A stretch of DNA of 64,000 nucleotides from Albidovulum sp. (GCA_030837785.1 JAUQYA010000086.1:62001-126000); one strand, 5' to 3'. Numbered from the stretch's first letter, positions 25,182 through 34,191 are shown. The notes: generated by a model not told the origin, from the sequence alone. Translations and numbers: made by a program.

Positions 25182-27167
25182 CTACAGCTCCATGCCGTCG
25201 TTCGGGTCCATCGCAACCTGCCGGGCGATCCCCTGCACCTGGCGGATCATCCGCCGGTTTTGCGCAGCCTCTTCGTCAACGTCATCGGACAGATCGGGCT
25301 CGAACTCGTTCTCGATGGGTTTTTTCTTCTCCACCGCCTTCGCGCGGCTAAGTTCCGGCTGCAACCGGCGTTCGGATTCGGTCGGATCTTCGTCATCCCC
25401 CATGCGGTCATCTTCATCCACGGCAGGTCCGGGTCGCGCCGGGATCGGAAGTGTGGTCCAGTCGTCGGGCCGGGTTCCTTCGGGGCCTATCAATTCAGGT
25501 GGCGGCAGGACACGCTCTCGAAACCGGGCATCCTCAAAGTAGCGCGCTTTCATTGCCCGGATCGGCGGAATGCCAGCCACCATGACGATCTCTTGATCCG
25601 GTGGAAGCTGCATGATCTCGCCCGGCGTCAGCAACTGGCGGGCGGTTTCGGAGCGCGACACCATGAGATGCCCCAGCCACGGGGACAACCGATGACCTGC
25701 ATAGTTTTTCATGGCGCGCATCTCGGTGGCGGTCCCGAGCGCGTCGCTGACCCTTTTGGCTGTGCGCTCGTCGTTGGTGGCAAAGCTCACCCGCACATGG
25801 CAGTTGTCGAGGATCGAATTGTTCGGCCCGTACGCTTTCTCGATCTGGTTCAGCGACTGCGCGATCAGGAAGGACTTCAACCCATAGCCCGCCATGAAGG
25901 CCAGGGCGGTCTCGAAGAAGTCCAGCCGCCCGAGCGCCGGAAACTCGTCCAGCATCAGAAGAAGCCGATGCCGCCCGGCGTTCGCCTGAAGGTCCTCGGT
26001 CAGTCGACGGCCGATCTGATTCAGCAGCAATCGCATCAGGGGCTTGGTGCGGTTGATGTCGGAAGGCGGCACGACGAGGTAGAGGGTGGTCGGCTGATCG
26101 TCTCCCACAATGTCGCTGATCCGCCAGTCCGAGCGGCGCGTGACCTCGGCAACGACCGGATCACGATACAGGCCCAGAAACGACATCGCCGTCGACAGGA
26201 CGCCGCTCCTCTCGTTCTCGGACTTGTTGCGCAACTCGCGCGCCGCACTGGCCACGACCGGATGCGGCCCCGCCTCCCCCAGATGCGCGGTCTTCATCAT
26301 TGCGCGCAATGTGGAATCGACGGGACGCTTGGGATCGGACAGGAACTTGGCAACCCCCGCCAGCGTCTTGTCGGGCTCGGCATAGAGGACATGCAAGATG
26401 GCGCCGACGAGAAGCGAATGGCTGGTCTTCTCCCAGTGGTTCCTTTTGTCGAGGCTGCCTTCGGGGTCGACGAGGATGTCGGCGATGTTCTGGACGTCCC
26501 TCACCTCCCACTCGCCGCGGCGCACCTCGAGCAGCGGATTGTAGGCCGAGGACTTCGGGTTGGTCGGATCGAAGAGCAATACGCGCCCGTGGTGTGAACG
26601 GAACCCCGAGGTGAGCTGCCAGTTCTCACCTTTAATATCATGCACGATGGCCGAGCCCGGCCAGGTCAGCAGCGTCGGCACCACCAGGCCCACGCCTTTG
26701 CCTGATCGTGTTGGCGCGAAGCACAGCACATGCTCCGGCCCGTCGTGGCGAAGATACTCGCGGTCATATCGGCCGAGGACAACGCCATCGGGATCGAGCA
26801 GGCCCGCAGCCTTGACCTCGGGCTTTTCCGCCCATCGCGCCGAGCCATAGGTGGCGACGCCTCGTGCCTCGCGCGCCCGCCAGACCGACATGCCGATGGC
26901 CACAGCGATGGCGATGAAACCGCCCGAGGCCGCTATGAGGCCGCCCTTCGCAAAGATCGGCGGCGCATAGGCTTCATAGAAATACCACCACCAGAAGATC
27001 GCTGGCGGATAATAGATCGGCGTCCCGAACAGCTCGAACCAGGGCGGACCGAGTTGCACCTGATAGCCGAGGCTCCAGGCGACATATTGCGTGGCCCCCC
27101 AGGTGGTGGCGAGGATGATGAGGAAGACGACGGTGATCTGTCCCCAGAGGATTTTGGTGGCGGACAT
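25182..27167 (-). CDS. traG: Type IV coupling protein TraG/VirD4
   Basis: A 661-residue coupling ATPase. Two or three N-terminal membrane helices (about residues 8-30, 50-65 and 75-95) anchor it. Walker A is APTRSGKGVGLVVPT near 150, and Walker B is LLLMLDEFPALGRLDF near 410. It brings the relaxase-DNA complex to the Trb pore and pumps the strand. The acidic C-terminus (EFEPDLSDDVDEEA) resembles tails that contact the relaxosome. Confidence 0.95.
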   Translation of the reverse strand: MSATKILWGQITVVFLIILATTWGATQYVAWSLGYQVQLGPPWFELFGTPIYYPPAIFWWWYFYEAYAPPIFAKGGLIAASGGFIAIAVAIGMSVWRAREARGVATYGSARWAEKPEVKAAGLLDPDGVVLGRYDREYLRHDGPEHVLCFAPTRSGKGVGLVVPTLLTWPGSAIVHDIKGENWQLTSGFRSHHGRVLLFDPTNPKSSAYNPLLEVRRGEWEVRDVQNIADILVDPEGSLDKRNHWEKTSHSLLVGAILHVLYAEPDKTLAGVAKFLSDPKRPVDSTLRAMMKTAHLGEAGPHPVVASAARELRNKSENERSGVLSTAMSFLGLYRDPVVAEVTRRSDWRISDIVGDDQPTTLYLVVPPSDINRTKPLMRLLLNQIGRRLTEDLQANAGRHRLLLMLDEFPALGRLDFFETALAFMAGYGLKSFLIAQSLNQIEKAYGPNNSILDNCHVRVSFATNDERTAKRVSDALGTATEMRAMKNYAGHRLSPWLGHLMVSRSETARQLLTPGEIMQLPPDQEIVMVAGIPPIRAMKARYFEDARFRERVLPPPELIGPEGTRPDDWTTLPIPARPGPAVDEDDRMGDDEDPTESERRLQPELSRAKAVEKKKPIENEFEPDLSDDVDEEAAQNRRMIRQVQGIARQVAMDPNDGMEL

Positions 27168-27191
27168 GGCGTTGATCCTTTCCGATTGAGG

Positions 27192-28931
27192 TTAGAGGCC
27201 GAGCCCGCGCTTGCGCCCGAAGTCCCAATCGACGCCGCCATCGTCGCGGGCGACGCCGGAGACGTGACGGCCGATCTGCTTCTCAATGGACGGCGACCAG
27301 GGCACGAGCTGGAAGCCGAGGCCGTCGTCGATCATCGCGAAGCGGCCGGAGGCGAGCGCGAAGCGCTGGCGATAGGAACCGGCGACATATTCGCCGCTGG
27401 CGGCGCGCTCGAAGGACATGCCGGTCTCAGTCGCGAGCTTCTCGGCGAGGCTGTCGAGTTCGCGCCTGCGCAGCGTGTTGAGCAGCCGTCGCGCGAAGAC
27501 GACGCGGCCGCCCTGCCGCTCGGCATAGCCCTCGCCGATCAGATGCTCCGCGCGCTCGTCCAGCGCCTGACGGACCTCGGCGCCGAAGCCGCTGTCCGAG
27601 AGCGCAATGGGATCGCGGGCAATGGCCTGCCGGTCGAGCCAGGTCGCGCCCGAGGCACCCACCTGCGCACCAAGATCGAGATCGGAGCGGACAGCGAGTG
27701 CTACGCGGCGCGCCCCCTTCGCATCCTCAAAGGCACGCAACTCGACAATCGAGCCGGGCGGGCTGTCGCCGGCGGCGTCCAGATGCGGCAGCTTGATATG
27801 ATGGGTACGGCCATCCACGCCGTCGACCACGGCATAGGCGGTGCCCCTCAACTCGTCATCAAGGCCACGTTCGACCAGGCGGCCGATGACAGGAACGTCG
27901 AGGCTTTCGCCGGCGAGGACATAGCTGGCCGAGCCGCGTTCGATGCCGCGTTCGGTCAGGGCGCGGTGCATACGCTTGATGATGTCGCCACGCTCGCCCA
28001 GCTCGCGCAGGACTGTCTCGGCCTCGGGCTTGATGAACCATTGCGAATGGCCGATCTGTCCGGCCAGCCCAAGGATTTCGAGGGTGCGGAGCCGGCCGAC
28101 TTTCAGCGTATGGAACTCGTCCTGCGGGCGGTCGGCGAGCGGGGCAAGATCGACGATACCGGATTTGCCGGCGTCGCGGACAAGCTGGCGGTCAAGTTGT
28201 GTCCAGCGTTCCGCTTCAATCTGACTTTCGAGTGCGCGGCGGATGTCGAGATCGGTGCGCGGCCCCAGCTCCTGGGTGATGAGATCGCGCGCCCGGTCCC
28301 GCATCCCCTCCTTGATGTAGTCGCGGGAGATCACGAGATCCTGCCCGTCGTCGCGGTGGCCGCGCACGATCAGATGGACATGCGGATGCGCCGTGTTCCA
28401 GTGATCGACCGCCACCCAATCGAGGCGCGTTCCGAGATCCTTTTCCATCTGTCCGACAAGATCGCGAGTGAAGGATCGCAGGTCGGACATATCCGGCGCG
28501 TCATCGGGCGAGACGATGAAGCGGAAATGATGCCGGTCATCATCGCATCGCTCCGCGAAGGCGCGGCCGTCCGCCTCCTCCGTTCCCGGCCCGAACAGCC
28601 GTGCCTTCTCCCCGTCTCGGGTCACGCCGTCGCGGCGCAGATAATCGAGATGCGTTCCGAGCGGCGCCGACCATGCCGTGTGGCGGACGACGCGCGCCTT
28701 GACGACAGCGCCGCGTGTGCGGGAGGTGATGAGGCGGTTGGCCTGGACGCTGGCCCGCTGTCCGCGCCCGAAACGGGAGCGATTGACGGAGGTGACGCTC
28801 CCGGATCGCGAAACGCCGCCACCAGCCTTCTTCGCGGCGGCAAGCGCCTGCGCGATGAAGGGCCGGGTCTGTTGCGCGCGGGTCGAGCGGATAGGTCCCG
28901 GACGGATGCGGAACTCGCGATCATCGGACAT
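27192..28931 (-). CDS. rlxS: Conjugative relaxase, RlxS/VirD2-like with DUF3363
   Basis: A 579-residue relaxase. The N-terminal half has the metal-binding pattern HPHVHLIVRG near residues 180-190, and the C-terminal half is DUF3363, as in RlxS of Mesorhizobium symbiosis ICEs. It should nick one strand at oriT, stay attached to the 5' end and pilot it into the recipient. The ATG at 28931 is preferred over a TTG at 28958 that has no ribosome site. The candidate oriT lies just upstream. Confidence 0.9.
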   Translation of the reverse strand: MSDDREFRIRPGPIRSTRAQQTRPFIAQALAAAKKAGGGVSRSGSVTSVNRSRFGRGQRASVQANRLITSRTRGAVVKARVVRHTAWSAPLGTHLDYLRRDGVTRDGEKARLFGPGTEEADGRAFAERCDDDRHHFRFIVSPDDAPDMSDLRSFTRDLVGQMEKDLGTRLDWVAVDHWNTAHPHVHLIVRGHRDDGQDLVISRDYIKEGMRDRARDLITQELGPRTDLDIRRALESQIEAERWTQLDRQLVRDAGKSGIVDLAPLADRPQDEFHTLKVGRLRTLEILGLAGQIGHSQWFIKPEAETVLRELGERGDIIKRMHRALTERGIERGSASYVLAGESLDVPVIGRLVERGLDDELRGTAYAVVDGVDGRTHHIKLPHLDAAGDSPPGSIVELRAFEDAKGARRVALAVRSDLDLGAQVGASGATWLDRQAIARDPIALSDSGFGAEVRQALDERAEHLIGEGYAERQGGRVVFARRLLNTLRRRELDSLAEKLATETGMSFERAASGEYVAGSYRQRFALASGRFAMIDDGLGFQLVPWSPSIEKQIGRHVSGVARDDGGVDWDFGRKRGLGL

Positions 28932-28986
28932 GGCGCGGCCCCGCACAGTGCGAAACAAGAAGGGAAATCAATAAGATGGGTGCGGA

Positions 28987-29071
28987 GCGCACGGTGCGCG
29001 GAAGCGCTGCACGGTGCGGAACGCGCCGAAAACATGAACAAAAACAACCGCCCGCTTGAGCCGCACCGTGC
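28987..29071. other. Candidate origin of transfer (oriT) repeat cluster
   Basis: The gap between the relaxase and the lytic transglycosylase holds GCACGGTGCG three times: 28989-28998 (inside the palindrome GCGCACGGTGCGC at 28987-28999), 29009-29018, and inverted at 29062-29071. The last two form an 11-bp perfect inverted repeat (29009-29019 and 29061-29071). The A-rich segment between 29028 and 29047 is unusual here. Inverted repeats next to a nick site are typical of oriT, but the nick site itself is not identified. Confidence 0.5.
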
Positions 29072-29174
29072 GCGCTTTTATCCTGCCATCTTTCGGTCGT
29101 GGTGCCTCCCGCCACCCCCTGCGCCCTCCATGACACGCCAGCGCACGATGGGATGCGAATTGCGTTGCCGCTTC

Positions 29175-29945
29175 TCATGGCCGGTCCCCACCGGCATTGC
29201 GGGCGACGAAGAGCCCCTCCGGCTGCAAGGCGGTGAGTGCGTCCGGTGTCGCCGGGACGAGCGAAGGGGCTTCGTCCGGCATGAGGTCGGTGGACGCGGG
29301 ATCGCCAGCGGAAGCACCGATTTCGCGCGCCACGAAGATCGCCGCCTCGCGCCAGTCGGGCGGCGGAGCGACCGCCGAGCCGCTGCCGGAAGGCCGCTCG
29401 CCGATCAGGATTGGTGTCAGTGCTGCGACATAGGCGCGCGTCTCGGCCGGAAGCGGACGAGACGTCGCGCGGTATTCGTCGTAGCGGCCGGGACCGGCAT
29501 TGTAGGCCGCGAGCATGGCGGCGACATTGCCGTAGCGATCCCACATCTCGCGCAGATAGGCCGTGCCCGCGAGGATGTTGTCGCGTGGCTCATAGGGATC
29601 GCGACCGAGACCATAGCGGATGCGCAGCTCGGCCCAGGTGTCGGGCATGATCTGCATCAGACCCATCGCACCTGCCGACGAAATCGCACGCACATCGCCG
29701 GCGCTTTCCGCCCGCATCACGGCGACGATCCATGTCGCCGGGATGCCAAAACGCTGCGATGCCTCAGCGATATGGGCGTCGTGCGGATGCGCGGCGACGG
29801 CACGATCCGGCGTGCTGGACTGTGCCAGAACGGGCGGCGTTGTGGCGGTGGCGACGAACAGGCCGGAAAGAAGAAGGAGGATGATGCGGCGCCCGCCGCC
29901 GCATCTCCCGGTGGCGGGACGGATGCAGGAAATGATCATGATCAT
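29175..29945 (-). CDS. Lytic transglycosylase (VirB1-like, SLT domain)
   Basis: A 256-residue protein with a hydrophobic export helix (about residues 20-40). The SLT domain has the catalytic MRAESAGDVRAISSAGAMG, then LMQIMPDT and YNAGPGRYDEY. It should cut peptidoglycan locally so that the Trb machine can cross the wall. Its start (29945) overlaps the stop of the DUF736 gene. Position between relaxase and traF is normal for this ICE family. Confidence 0.88.
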   Translation of the reverse strand: MIMIISCIRPATGRCGGGRRIILLLLSGLFVATATTPPVLAQSSTPDRAVAAHPHDAHIAEASQRFGIPATWIVAVMRAESAGDVRAISSAGAMGLMQIMPDTWAELRIRYGLGRDPYEPRDNILAGTAYLREMWDRYGNVAAMLAAYNAGPGRYDEYRATSRPLPAETRAYVAALTPILIGERPSGSGSAVAPPPDWREAAIFVAREIGASAGDPASTDLMPDEAPSLVPATPDALTALQPEGLFVARNAGGDRP

Positions 29946-30277
29946 TCCTGGTCGTCGCGCTTCTTCTGGCGGGTCCAGCGCAGGTTCCAATCGCGGCCGT
30001 CCTCGTCCGACTGGAACAGCCGGGCGCGGATCGGCTGCGCGAACACGGGATCGTCGAGCAGGACGGAGATGAACGGTCCCGCGCTTTCGCCGGTGTGCTT
30101 CCAGCCCGCGCCGACTTCAGGCCCGTCCTCATCGCCGAGATGGATGCGATAGGCGGGCGCCTTCTCGGACTCGGTGTTGTCGCTCGGAACGAAGGTCAGT
30201 TCGACATCAAGCGAGAGGGTGCGAAGCTGCCCGGAATAGCCGGACGGGGTGCGGGTAAACTGGCCGATCTGTGCCAT
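29942..30277 (-). CDS. DUF736 protein
   Basis: A 111-residue DUF736 protein with the typical opening MAQIGQFTRTPSGYSG and the core YRIHLGDEDGPEVGAGW. The ATG at 30277 follows a strong AAAGGAG site; the longer frame upstream does not look coding. DUF736 genes are frequent markers of alphaproteobacterial ICEs near the relaxase. The function is unknown; a relaxosome accessory role is only a guess. Confidence 0.85.
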   Translation of the reverse strand: MAQIGQFTRTPSGYSGQLRTLSLDVELTFVPSDNTESEKAPAYRIHLGDEDGPEVGAGWKHTGESAGPFISVLLDDPVFAQPIRARLFQSDEDGRDWNLRWTRQKKRDDQE

Positions 30278-30344
30278 TGAAGGCTCCTTTCCTATGCGGT
30301 GGAGAAGACGCGGGCCGTTCGCACGCCCCGCTATGGACGCGCCG

Positions 30345-30890
30345 TCACCGCATCGGCGCGCGCCAGACAAAGCGGCCATCGCCGTCTTCGTCGGTGAAAA
30401 GCGGAATCGCGTGGCCGATCATCTCCGAGGCGGGGAAAGGGCCGAAATAGCGGCCGTCGAGGCTGTCGCCGACGTCCGGGTTCATCAGGAAAGCCTCGCC
30501 CTCGGCGATGGTGCGGCAGCCCTGCCAGACCGGCAGGTCTCGGCCGTGGCTGTCGCGGTCGCGCGCCTCGCCGAGCGGAACGCCGTCGACGGTGATGGCG
30601 CGGCCAGCACGGCATACGCGCTGGCCGGGCAGGCCGAGGACGCGCTTCAGAAGCGGCACATCGCGCGCGATGTAGCCGCGCTCGACCATGAACGAGGCGA
30701 AGGGTTCGGGTGGCATCACGGCGACAAGATCGAGGATTTCGATCCGGTCTGCGGGCGCGACGGTGTAGAACCCGATCGGCACGCTGGCCGATGCGTTCCA
30801 GAGCAGCCTTGGCGCGGTCGGAACGAATCCGGCGATGGCGATCCCGAGCGTGGCCGCCACCGTCACCATGACATAGCGAAAGCGTGTCAT
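30345..30890 (-). CDS. traF: TraF-type S26 signal peptidase
   Basis: A 181-residue membrane peptidase. It has an N-terminal helix (about residues 7-25), the Ser region ASASVPIGFY, and the Lys region LLKRVLGLPGQRV, the two catalytic regions of S26 peptidases. RP4 TraF cuts and cyclises the pilin TrbC, and trbC is present at 22.2 kb. The start at 30890 overlaps the stop of DUF2840 by 4 bases. Confidence 0.9.
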   Translation of the reverse strand: MTRFRYVMVTVAATLGIAIAGFVPTAPRLLWNASASVPIGFYTVAPADRIEILDLVAVMPPEPFASFMVERGYIARDVPLLKRVLGLPGQRVCRAGRAITVDGVPLGEARDRDSHGRDLPVWQGCRTIAEGEAFLMNPDVGDSLDGRYFGPFPASEMIGHAIPLFTDEDGDGRFVWRAPMR

Positions 30891-31372
30891 GGCGCGATCT
30901 CCTGCCGCCGGAGCCAAGCTTGATGGCGCTCGGCGGTGTAGGGACGCGGCGCTTCGCCCGCGTTCATCCAGTGGGCGACGTGCCGCCAATGATCGGGATC
31001 GACCTCGGCCGGATCGACGCCAATGGCCTCGATCCCGTCGACATGACGAAGGACGGCCTCAACCTTCGGCCAGCCTTCGATCTTCAGCAGGATCTCGCCG
31101 CCCGGACGGACGAAGGGCAGCGTCTGATAGGACTCGCCGGGCGCGACGGCGCGCAGAATGTCGAGGCGCGAAATGATCGTGCCGTGGTCGTTCGCCGCCC
31201 AGCGGACGAAGGCGAAAACCGCGCCAGGACGGAAGGAGACGATACGACGGTTGCGGTCGAGGATCTGCGTTCCAGCCTCGTGGCCGAACCTGATCCAGTA
31301 TTCGGTTCGCTTCTCTACCCATGTCAGTTCCACGCGGGTCAGATCGCCGTCATGGGAGCCGATGCCGATCAT
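30887..31372 (-). CDS. DUF2840 protein
   Basis: A 161-residue DUF2840 protein (LTWVEKRTEYWIRFG, then RPGAVFAFVRWAANDHGT). The family is almost confined to ICEs and plasmids of this class and lies beside traF. Four-base overlaps join it to both neighbours, so it is cotranslated with traF. No catalytic motif is visible and its role is unknown. Confidence 0.82.
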   Translation of the reverse strand: MIGIGSHDGDLTRVELTWVEKRTEYWIRFGHEAGTQILDRNRRIVSFRPGAVFAFVRWAANDHGTIISRLDILRAVAPGESYQTLPFVRPGGEILLKIEGWPKVEAVLRHVDGIEAIGVDPAEVDPDHWRHVAHWMNAGEAPRPYTAERHQAWLRRQEIAP

Positions 31373-31623
31373 GGGCGGTCTCCCGATATGTCGGGAAACT
31401 CGCGCGCAAGCAGGTCGCGCAGCATGTCGGCGACGGTGACGCCGCGTCCGAACGCCGCGATCTTGATCCGCCCGCGAAGCTCGGGCGTGATGTCGATCGT
31501 CAGCCGGGCGGAATGGGTCGCGGCGGCGCCCTCTCGTGCTGGCCGCGCGTCGCCGGCCTTGATCCAGCCGTCGGGATCGGCCGGGCGGGCGGCGAAACCG
31601 CGCTTGTCAGAGCGCCCCGTCAT
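31369..31623 (-). CDS. Small ribbon-helix-helix protein
   Basis: An 84-residue protein. The second half (RLTIDITPELRGRIKIAAF and VTVADMLRDLLAREF) is a ribbon-helix-helix domain with a charged leader. Homologues are often called ParB-like or partition accessory proteins because they sit next to parA in this gene cluster. It may be the DNA-binding partner of the ParA at 32.4-33.0 kb. Overlaps of 4 bases on both sides. Confidence 0.7.
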   Translation of the reverse strand: MTGRSDKRGFAARPADPDGWIKAGDARPAREGAAATHSARLTIDITPELRGRIKIAAFGRGVTVADMLRDLLAREFPDISGDRP

Positions 31624-32363
31624 GACGCCCCTCCGTCATGGAACGGCAGCACGGTGGCGAGGCGCGCCCGCGCGCGCTCGGCCATCTCGGGGTCGATCTC
31701 GCAGCCGATATAGCGCCGGCCGGAGAGCCGACAGGCTTCCCCGGCCGCGCCGGAACCGGCGAACCAGTCGCCGACCAGACCGCCTTCCGGGCAGCTCGTG
31801 CGGATCAGGATTTCCAGCAGCGCCGACGGTTTCTCGGTCGGATGGATGGCGCGGCCATGGCAGTTGCGCAGGTGGATGACCGAGCGCATGAGGCGTGGCC
31901 CGCCGTCATGGCTGACGTAGTGGTCGGCATCGATCTGGCCGGTATGGGGCGGACGCTGCTTGCGCCGCACGGTGCGCGCCGTCGCGTCGGGCGTGGTCTG
32001 AACATCGTTGTAGATGTCGCGCCAGGCGGTCTCGGCCGGGTAGAACTGGACGGCCAGCTCATGCACCCGCTTGAAGCGGTCGGCATGGAAGCCGGTGCCG
32101 TTCTGCTTCTCCCAGATGATCTCCTGCGCGATCCGCAGGCCCGCGTCGGGGAAACGGTCGGCGGTGGCCATGAAGCTGCGCAGCGAACCGAAGACCCACA
32201 GCGAGCCGGTCGGCTTGAGGGCGGTGCGCGCCAGCGCGACCCAGCCCTCGACACGCCGGTCCCAGGCGAGCGAGGTGTCGCCATAGGGCGGATCGGCGAG
32301 GATCATGTCGTAGGGTGCGTGCCAGGGCATCAGTTCGCGGCAGTCGCCGGTCAGGATCGTCAT
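31620..32363 (-). CDS. Orphan site-specific DNA methyltransferase
   Basis: A 247-residue methylase. The catalytic motif DPPYG (residues 24-28) comes before the SAM motif DWFAGSGAAGEA (199-210), the beta-class order of N6-adenine or N4-cytosine methylases. HPTEKP near 174-179 is also typical. No restriction enzyme is adjacent, so it probably protects the element or marks it. The frame continues upstream over parA, but the ATG at 32363 overlaps the parA stop in the usual way. Confidence 0.88.
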   Translation of the reverse strand: MTILTGDCRELMPWHAPYDMILADPPYGDTSLAWDRRVEGWVALARTALKPTGSLWVFGSLRSFMATADRFPDAGLRIAQEIIWEKQNGTGFHADRFKRVHELAVQFYPAETAWRDIYNDVQTTPDATARTVRRKQRPPHTGQIDADHYVSHDGGPRLMRSVIHLRNCHGRAIHPTEKPSALLEILIRTSCPEGGLVGDWFAGSGAAGEACRLSGRRYIGCEIDPEMAERARARLATVLPFHDGGAS

Positions 32364-33013
32364 GCCGATGCCCTTCCGATGCGCAGCCGCCCGATCTCGG
32401 CGACCAGAGCGGAGATCTCGCGCGCGGCGGGTGATCGAAGGTCGATTTCGCTGGCGAGCCGTCCGGTCTGCGCGGCGTCGGCGAAGACGACGCGCTGACC
32501 GATGGCGCTGGCGAGCAGCGGAGGATCGTGGTCCGCCAGCGTCTCGGCCGTCTCGCGGGCAATGACGGTGCGGGCGCCACAGCGATTGAGGACGAAGCGG
32601 GCGACGAGTTGCGGGCGATAGATGCGAGCCTCCGCAAGGAGCGCGAGCATCTCGGCGGAGGCCCAGCCGTCGAACGGCGATGGCTGCACCGGGATCAGCA
32701 CGAGATCGGTGGCGAGCAGCGCGGAGCGCATGAGGCCTGCGACACGCGGAGGCCCGTCGATGACGATATGATCGGCATCGCGGGCGAGTTCGGGCGCTTC
32801 GCGGTGCAGCGTATCGCGCGCCAGGCCGACAACGCCGAACAGGCGGGGCAGGCCCTCGCGCGCGCGTTGCTGCGACCAATCGAGGGCGGAGCCTTGTGGA
32901 TCGGCATCAACGAGGGTGACGCGCTTGCCATGCCGCGCCAGTTCACCGGCGAGATGCAGCGCCAGTGTCGTCTTGCCGACGCCACCCTTCTGATTGAGGA
33001 GAGCGATGATCAT
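32360..33013 (-). CDS. parA: ParA-family partition ATPase
   Basis: A 217-residue ParA/MinD ATPase. The deviant Walker A is NQKGGVGKTTLALHL (residues 7-21), followed by DADPQGSALDW and IDGPPR. It lies directly downstream of repA with a 4-base overlap. It may stabilise the excised, replicating form of the element. The small ribbon-helix-helix protein two genes away is a possible partner. Confidence 0.9.
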   Translation of the reverse strand: MIIALLNQKGGVGKTTLALHLAGELARHGKRVTLVDADPQGSALDWSQQRAREGLPRLFGVVGLARDTLHREAPELARDADHIVIDGPPRVAGLMRSALLATDLVLIPVQPSPFDGWASAEMLALLAEARIYRPQLVARFVLNRCGARTVIARETAETLADHDPPLLASAIGQRVVFADAAQTGRLASEIDLRSPAAREISALVAEIGRLRIGRASA

Positions 33014-34173
33014 CGGCGCCCTCCCCTCGGATCGAGAGGCAGGCGGGGCGTGTCTGGATCTTCAGAAGCCTCAGCCTCGCCTCGATCAGGCGATGACGGG
33101 GCGACGGATGCCCTTTTCTTCGCGGCTATGCTGAGGCTTCTGGCGGTGTCGCGGATGAGGTTTTCCACATCGCGCGCACGCTCTTCAAGGTTAGAGTCTA
33201 TGTTAGACTCTAAGTTAAGGGCGAGATTTCTTAAATGACTTCCGGAGGTTAAGCCAGGTTTCGGTTCCTGATAGCACGAGCCTCGGGTTCCCGATAGCAC
33301 GATAGTCCGGGTTCCCGATAGCACGAGGCCGTCCACAGGTTTTCCACAGGGCGCGACTGGCTCGAAGGCCAGCAGCATCCGCCCGCCGACCTCGGCTTCG
33401 AGAAAGAGCGAATAGCCGGGCAGAGGCTGGCGCCGGATGATGTCGCGCAGTTCGAAGGCGAAGCGTTTGAAGGGCGACAGGCTGCCGGATTTCTGGTGAA
33501 GGTGATGGAAGTCAAAGCGCCAACCATCGCGTTGGTGGCCGCCGTGCTTGCGCACCAGACGATAAAGCCATCGGTCGAGACCGCCGGTCAGGTCGAAATA
33601 GGTCCGGTCGATGGTCAGCACGAGGGCATCGTCGAGGACGGCCTGGTAGAACCAGTCCGGCACGATCATCTCGATGCCATCGGGACGACCGTTGCGATCG
33701 GTGCGCTCCTGCCATTCGTTGATCCAAGAAAAACGGTGCCGGCGCCCTTCGGCCGGTTGCCGGATCGAGGTGGAAATCGTGGTGGATTGCAGCCGGTCGA
33801 GGGCTGCTTTCAGGCGCTGATAGTCGCGAAGCGACGTGCCGCGCCCGACGTAGGTGAGGATCTCATAGGGGGTGGCAGCCATCAGCCGGGAGGTGCGAAG
33901 CCCGGCATCGCGGGCTTCGACGATCTGGCTCGCTGCCCAAATGAGGATATCCGCATCCCAGATCGTGGCCATGCCATGATCGGGAACGGCTTCGACCCGG
34001 ATAGTCACATTGCCGGCGGCGAAGTCGATCGGCGCGATGCGCTTCGACTTGGCGAGGGAGAAGAAGGGATAGGCCATGAGATCCTGCGCGTCTCGTGGCG
34101 CGAAGTCGCCAGGGAGCGCCCTGAACAGGTCGAGCTGCCCGCGCTCGGAAAGGGATCGACGCCGCACCGCCAT
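33010..34173 (-). CDS. repA: Replication initiator protein A (RepA)
   Basis: A 387-residue RepA of the replication-initiator-A family (QLDLFRALPGDFAPRD at the start; PFFSLAKSKRI; winged-helix segment DWFYQAVLDDALVLTIDRTY). It would start replication of the circular form. The C-terminal third is low in conservation because its DNA holds three iteron-like repeats, a 10-bp palindrome and two DnaA-box-like sites, so the gene end may double as oriV. The repeats change reading frame between copies, which points to selection on DNA rather than protein. Confidence 0.88.
   Translation of the reverse strand: MAVRRRSLSERGQLDLFRALPGDFAPRDAQDLMAYPFFSLAKSKRIAPIDFAAGNVTIRVEAVPDHGMATIWDADILIWAASQIVEARDAGLRTSRLMAATPYEILTYVGRGTSLRDYQRLKAALDRLQSTTISTSIRQPAEGRRHRFSWINEWQERTDRNGRPDGIEMIVPDWFYQAVLDDALVLTIDRTYFDLTGGLDRWLYRLVRKHGGHQRDGWRFDFHHLHQKSGSLSPFKRFAFELRDIIRRQPLPGYSLFLEAEVGGRMLLAFEPVAPCGKPVDGLVLSGTRTIVLSGTRGSCYQEPKPGLTSGSHLRNLALNLESNIDSNLEERARDVENLIRDTARSLSIAAKKRASVAPSSPDRGEAEASEDPDTPRLPLDPRGGRR
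33161..33169 (+). other. DnaA-box-like site
   Basis: TTTTCCACA matches the loose DnaA consensus TTWTNCACA. A second copy lies at 33340-33348, on the far side of the iterons and palindrome. Confidence 0.35.
33191..33213. repeat. Perfect 10-bp palindrome in the 3' part of repA
   Basis: TTAGAGTCTA (33191-33200) and TAGACTCTAA (33204-33213) form a perfect inverted repeat with a 3-base loop, in the most A+T-rich part of repA (33181-33240). It may mark the melting region of an origin or bind an initiator. Confidence 0.55.
33263..33326. repeat. Three iteron-like direct repeats (candidate oriV)
   Basis: GGTTCCYGATAGCACGA occurs at 33263-33279, 33286-33302 and 33310-33326, spaced 23 and 24 bp, close to two helical turns. 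Two copies are identical and the third differs by one base. Because the spacing is not always a multiple of three, they read as VLSGTR in two copies and SCYQEP in the other. Conservation across frames supports an iteron role for RepA binding. Confidence 0.6.
33340..33348 (+). other. Second DnaA-box-like site
   Basis: TTTTCCACA, the same as at 33161, directly after the iterons. GTCCACAGG at 33331-33339 precedes it. Confidence 0.35.
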
Positions 34174-34191
34174 GAAGGAAACCGCGAGCCT

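Noticed and set aside
26730..30152. A 1140-residue open frame on the plus strand opposite traG and the relaxase
   Set aside because: It is antisense to well-supported genes, has no recognisable domain or ribosome site, and long antisense frames are expected in GC-rich coding DNA.
33263..33326. Possible CRISPR array
   Set aside because: Only three 17-bp repeats with 6-7 bp between them, inside repA; iterons fit far better and no cas genes are present.
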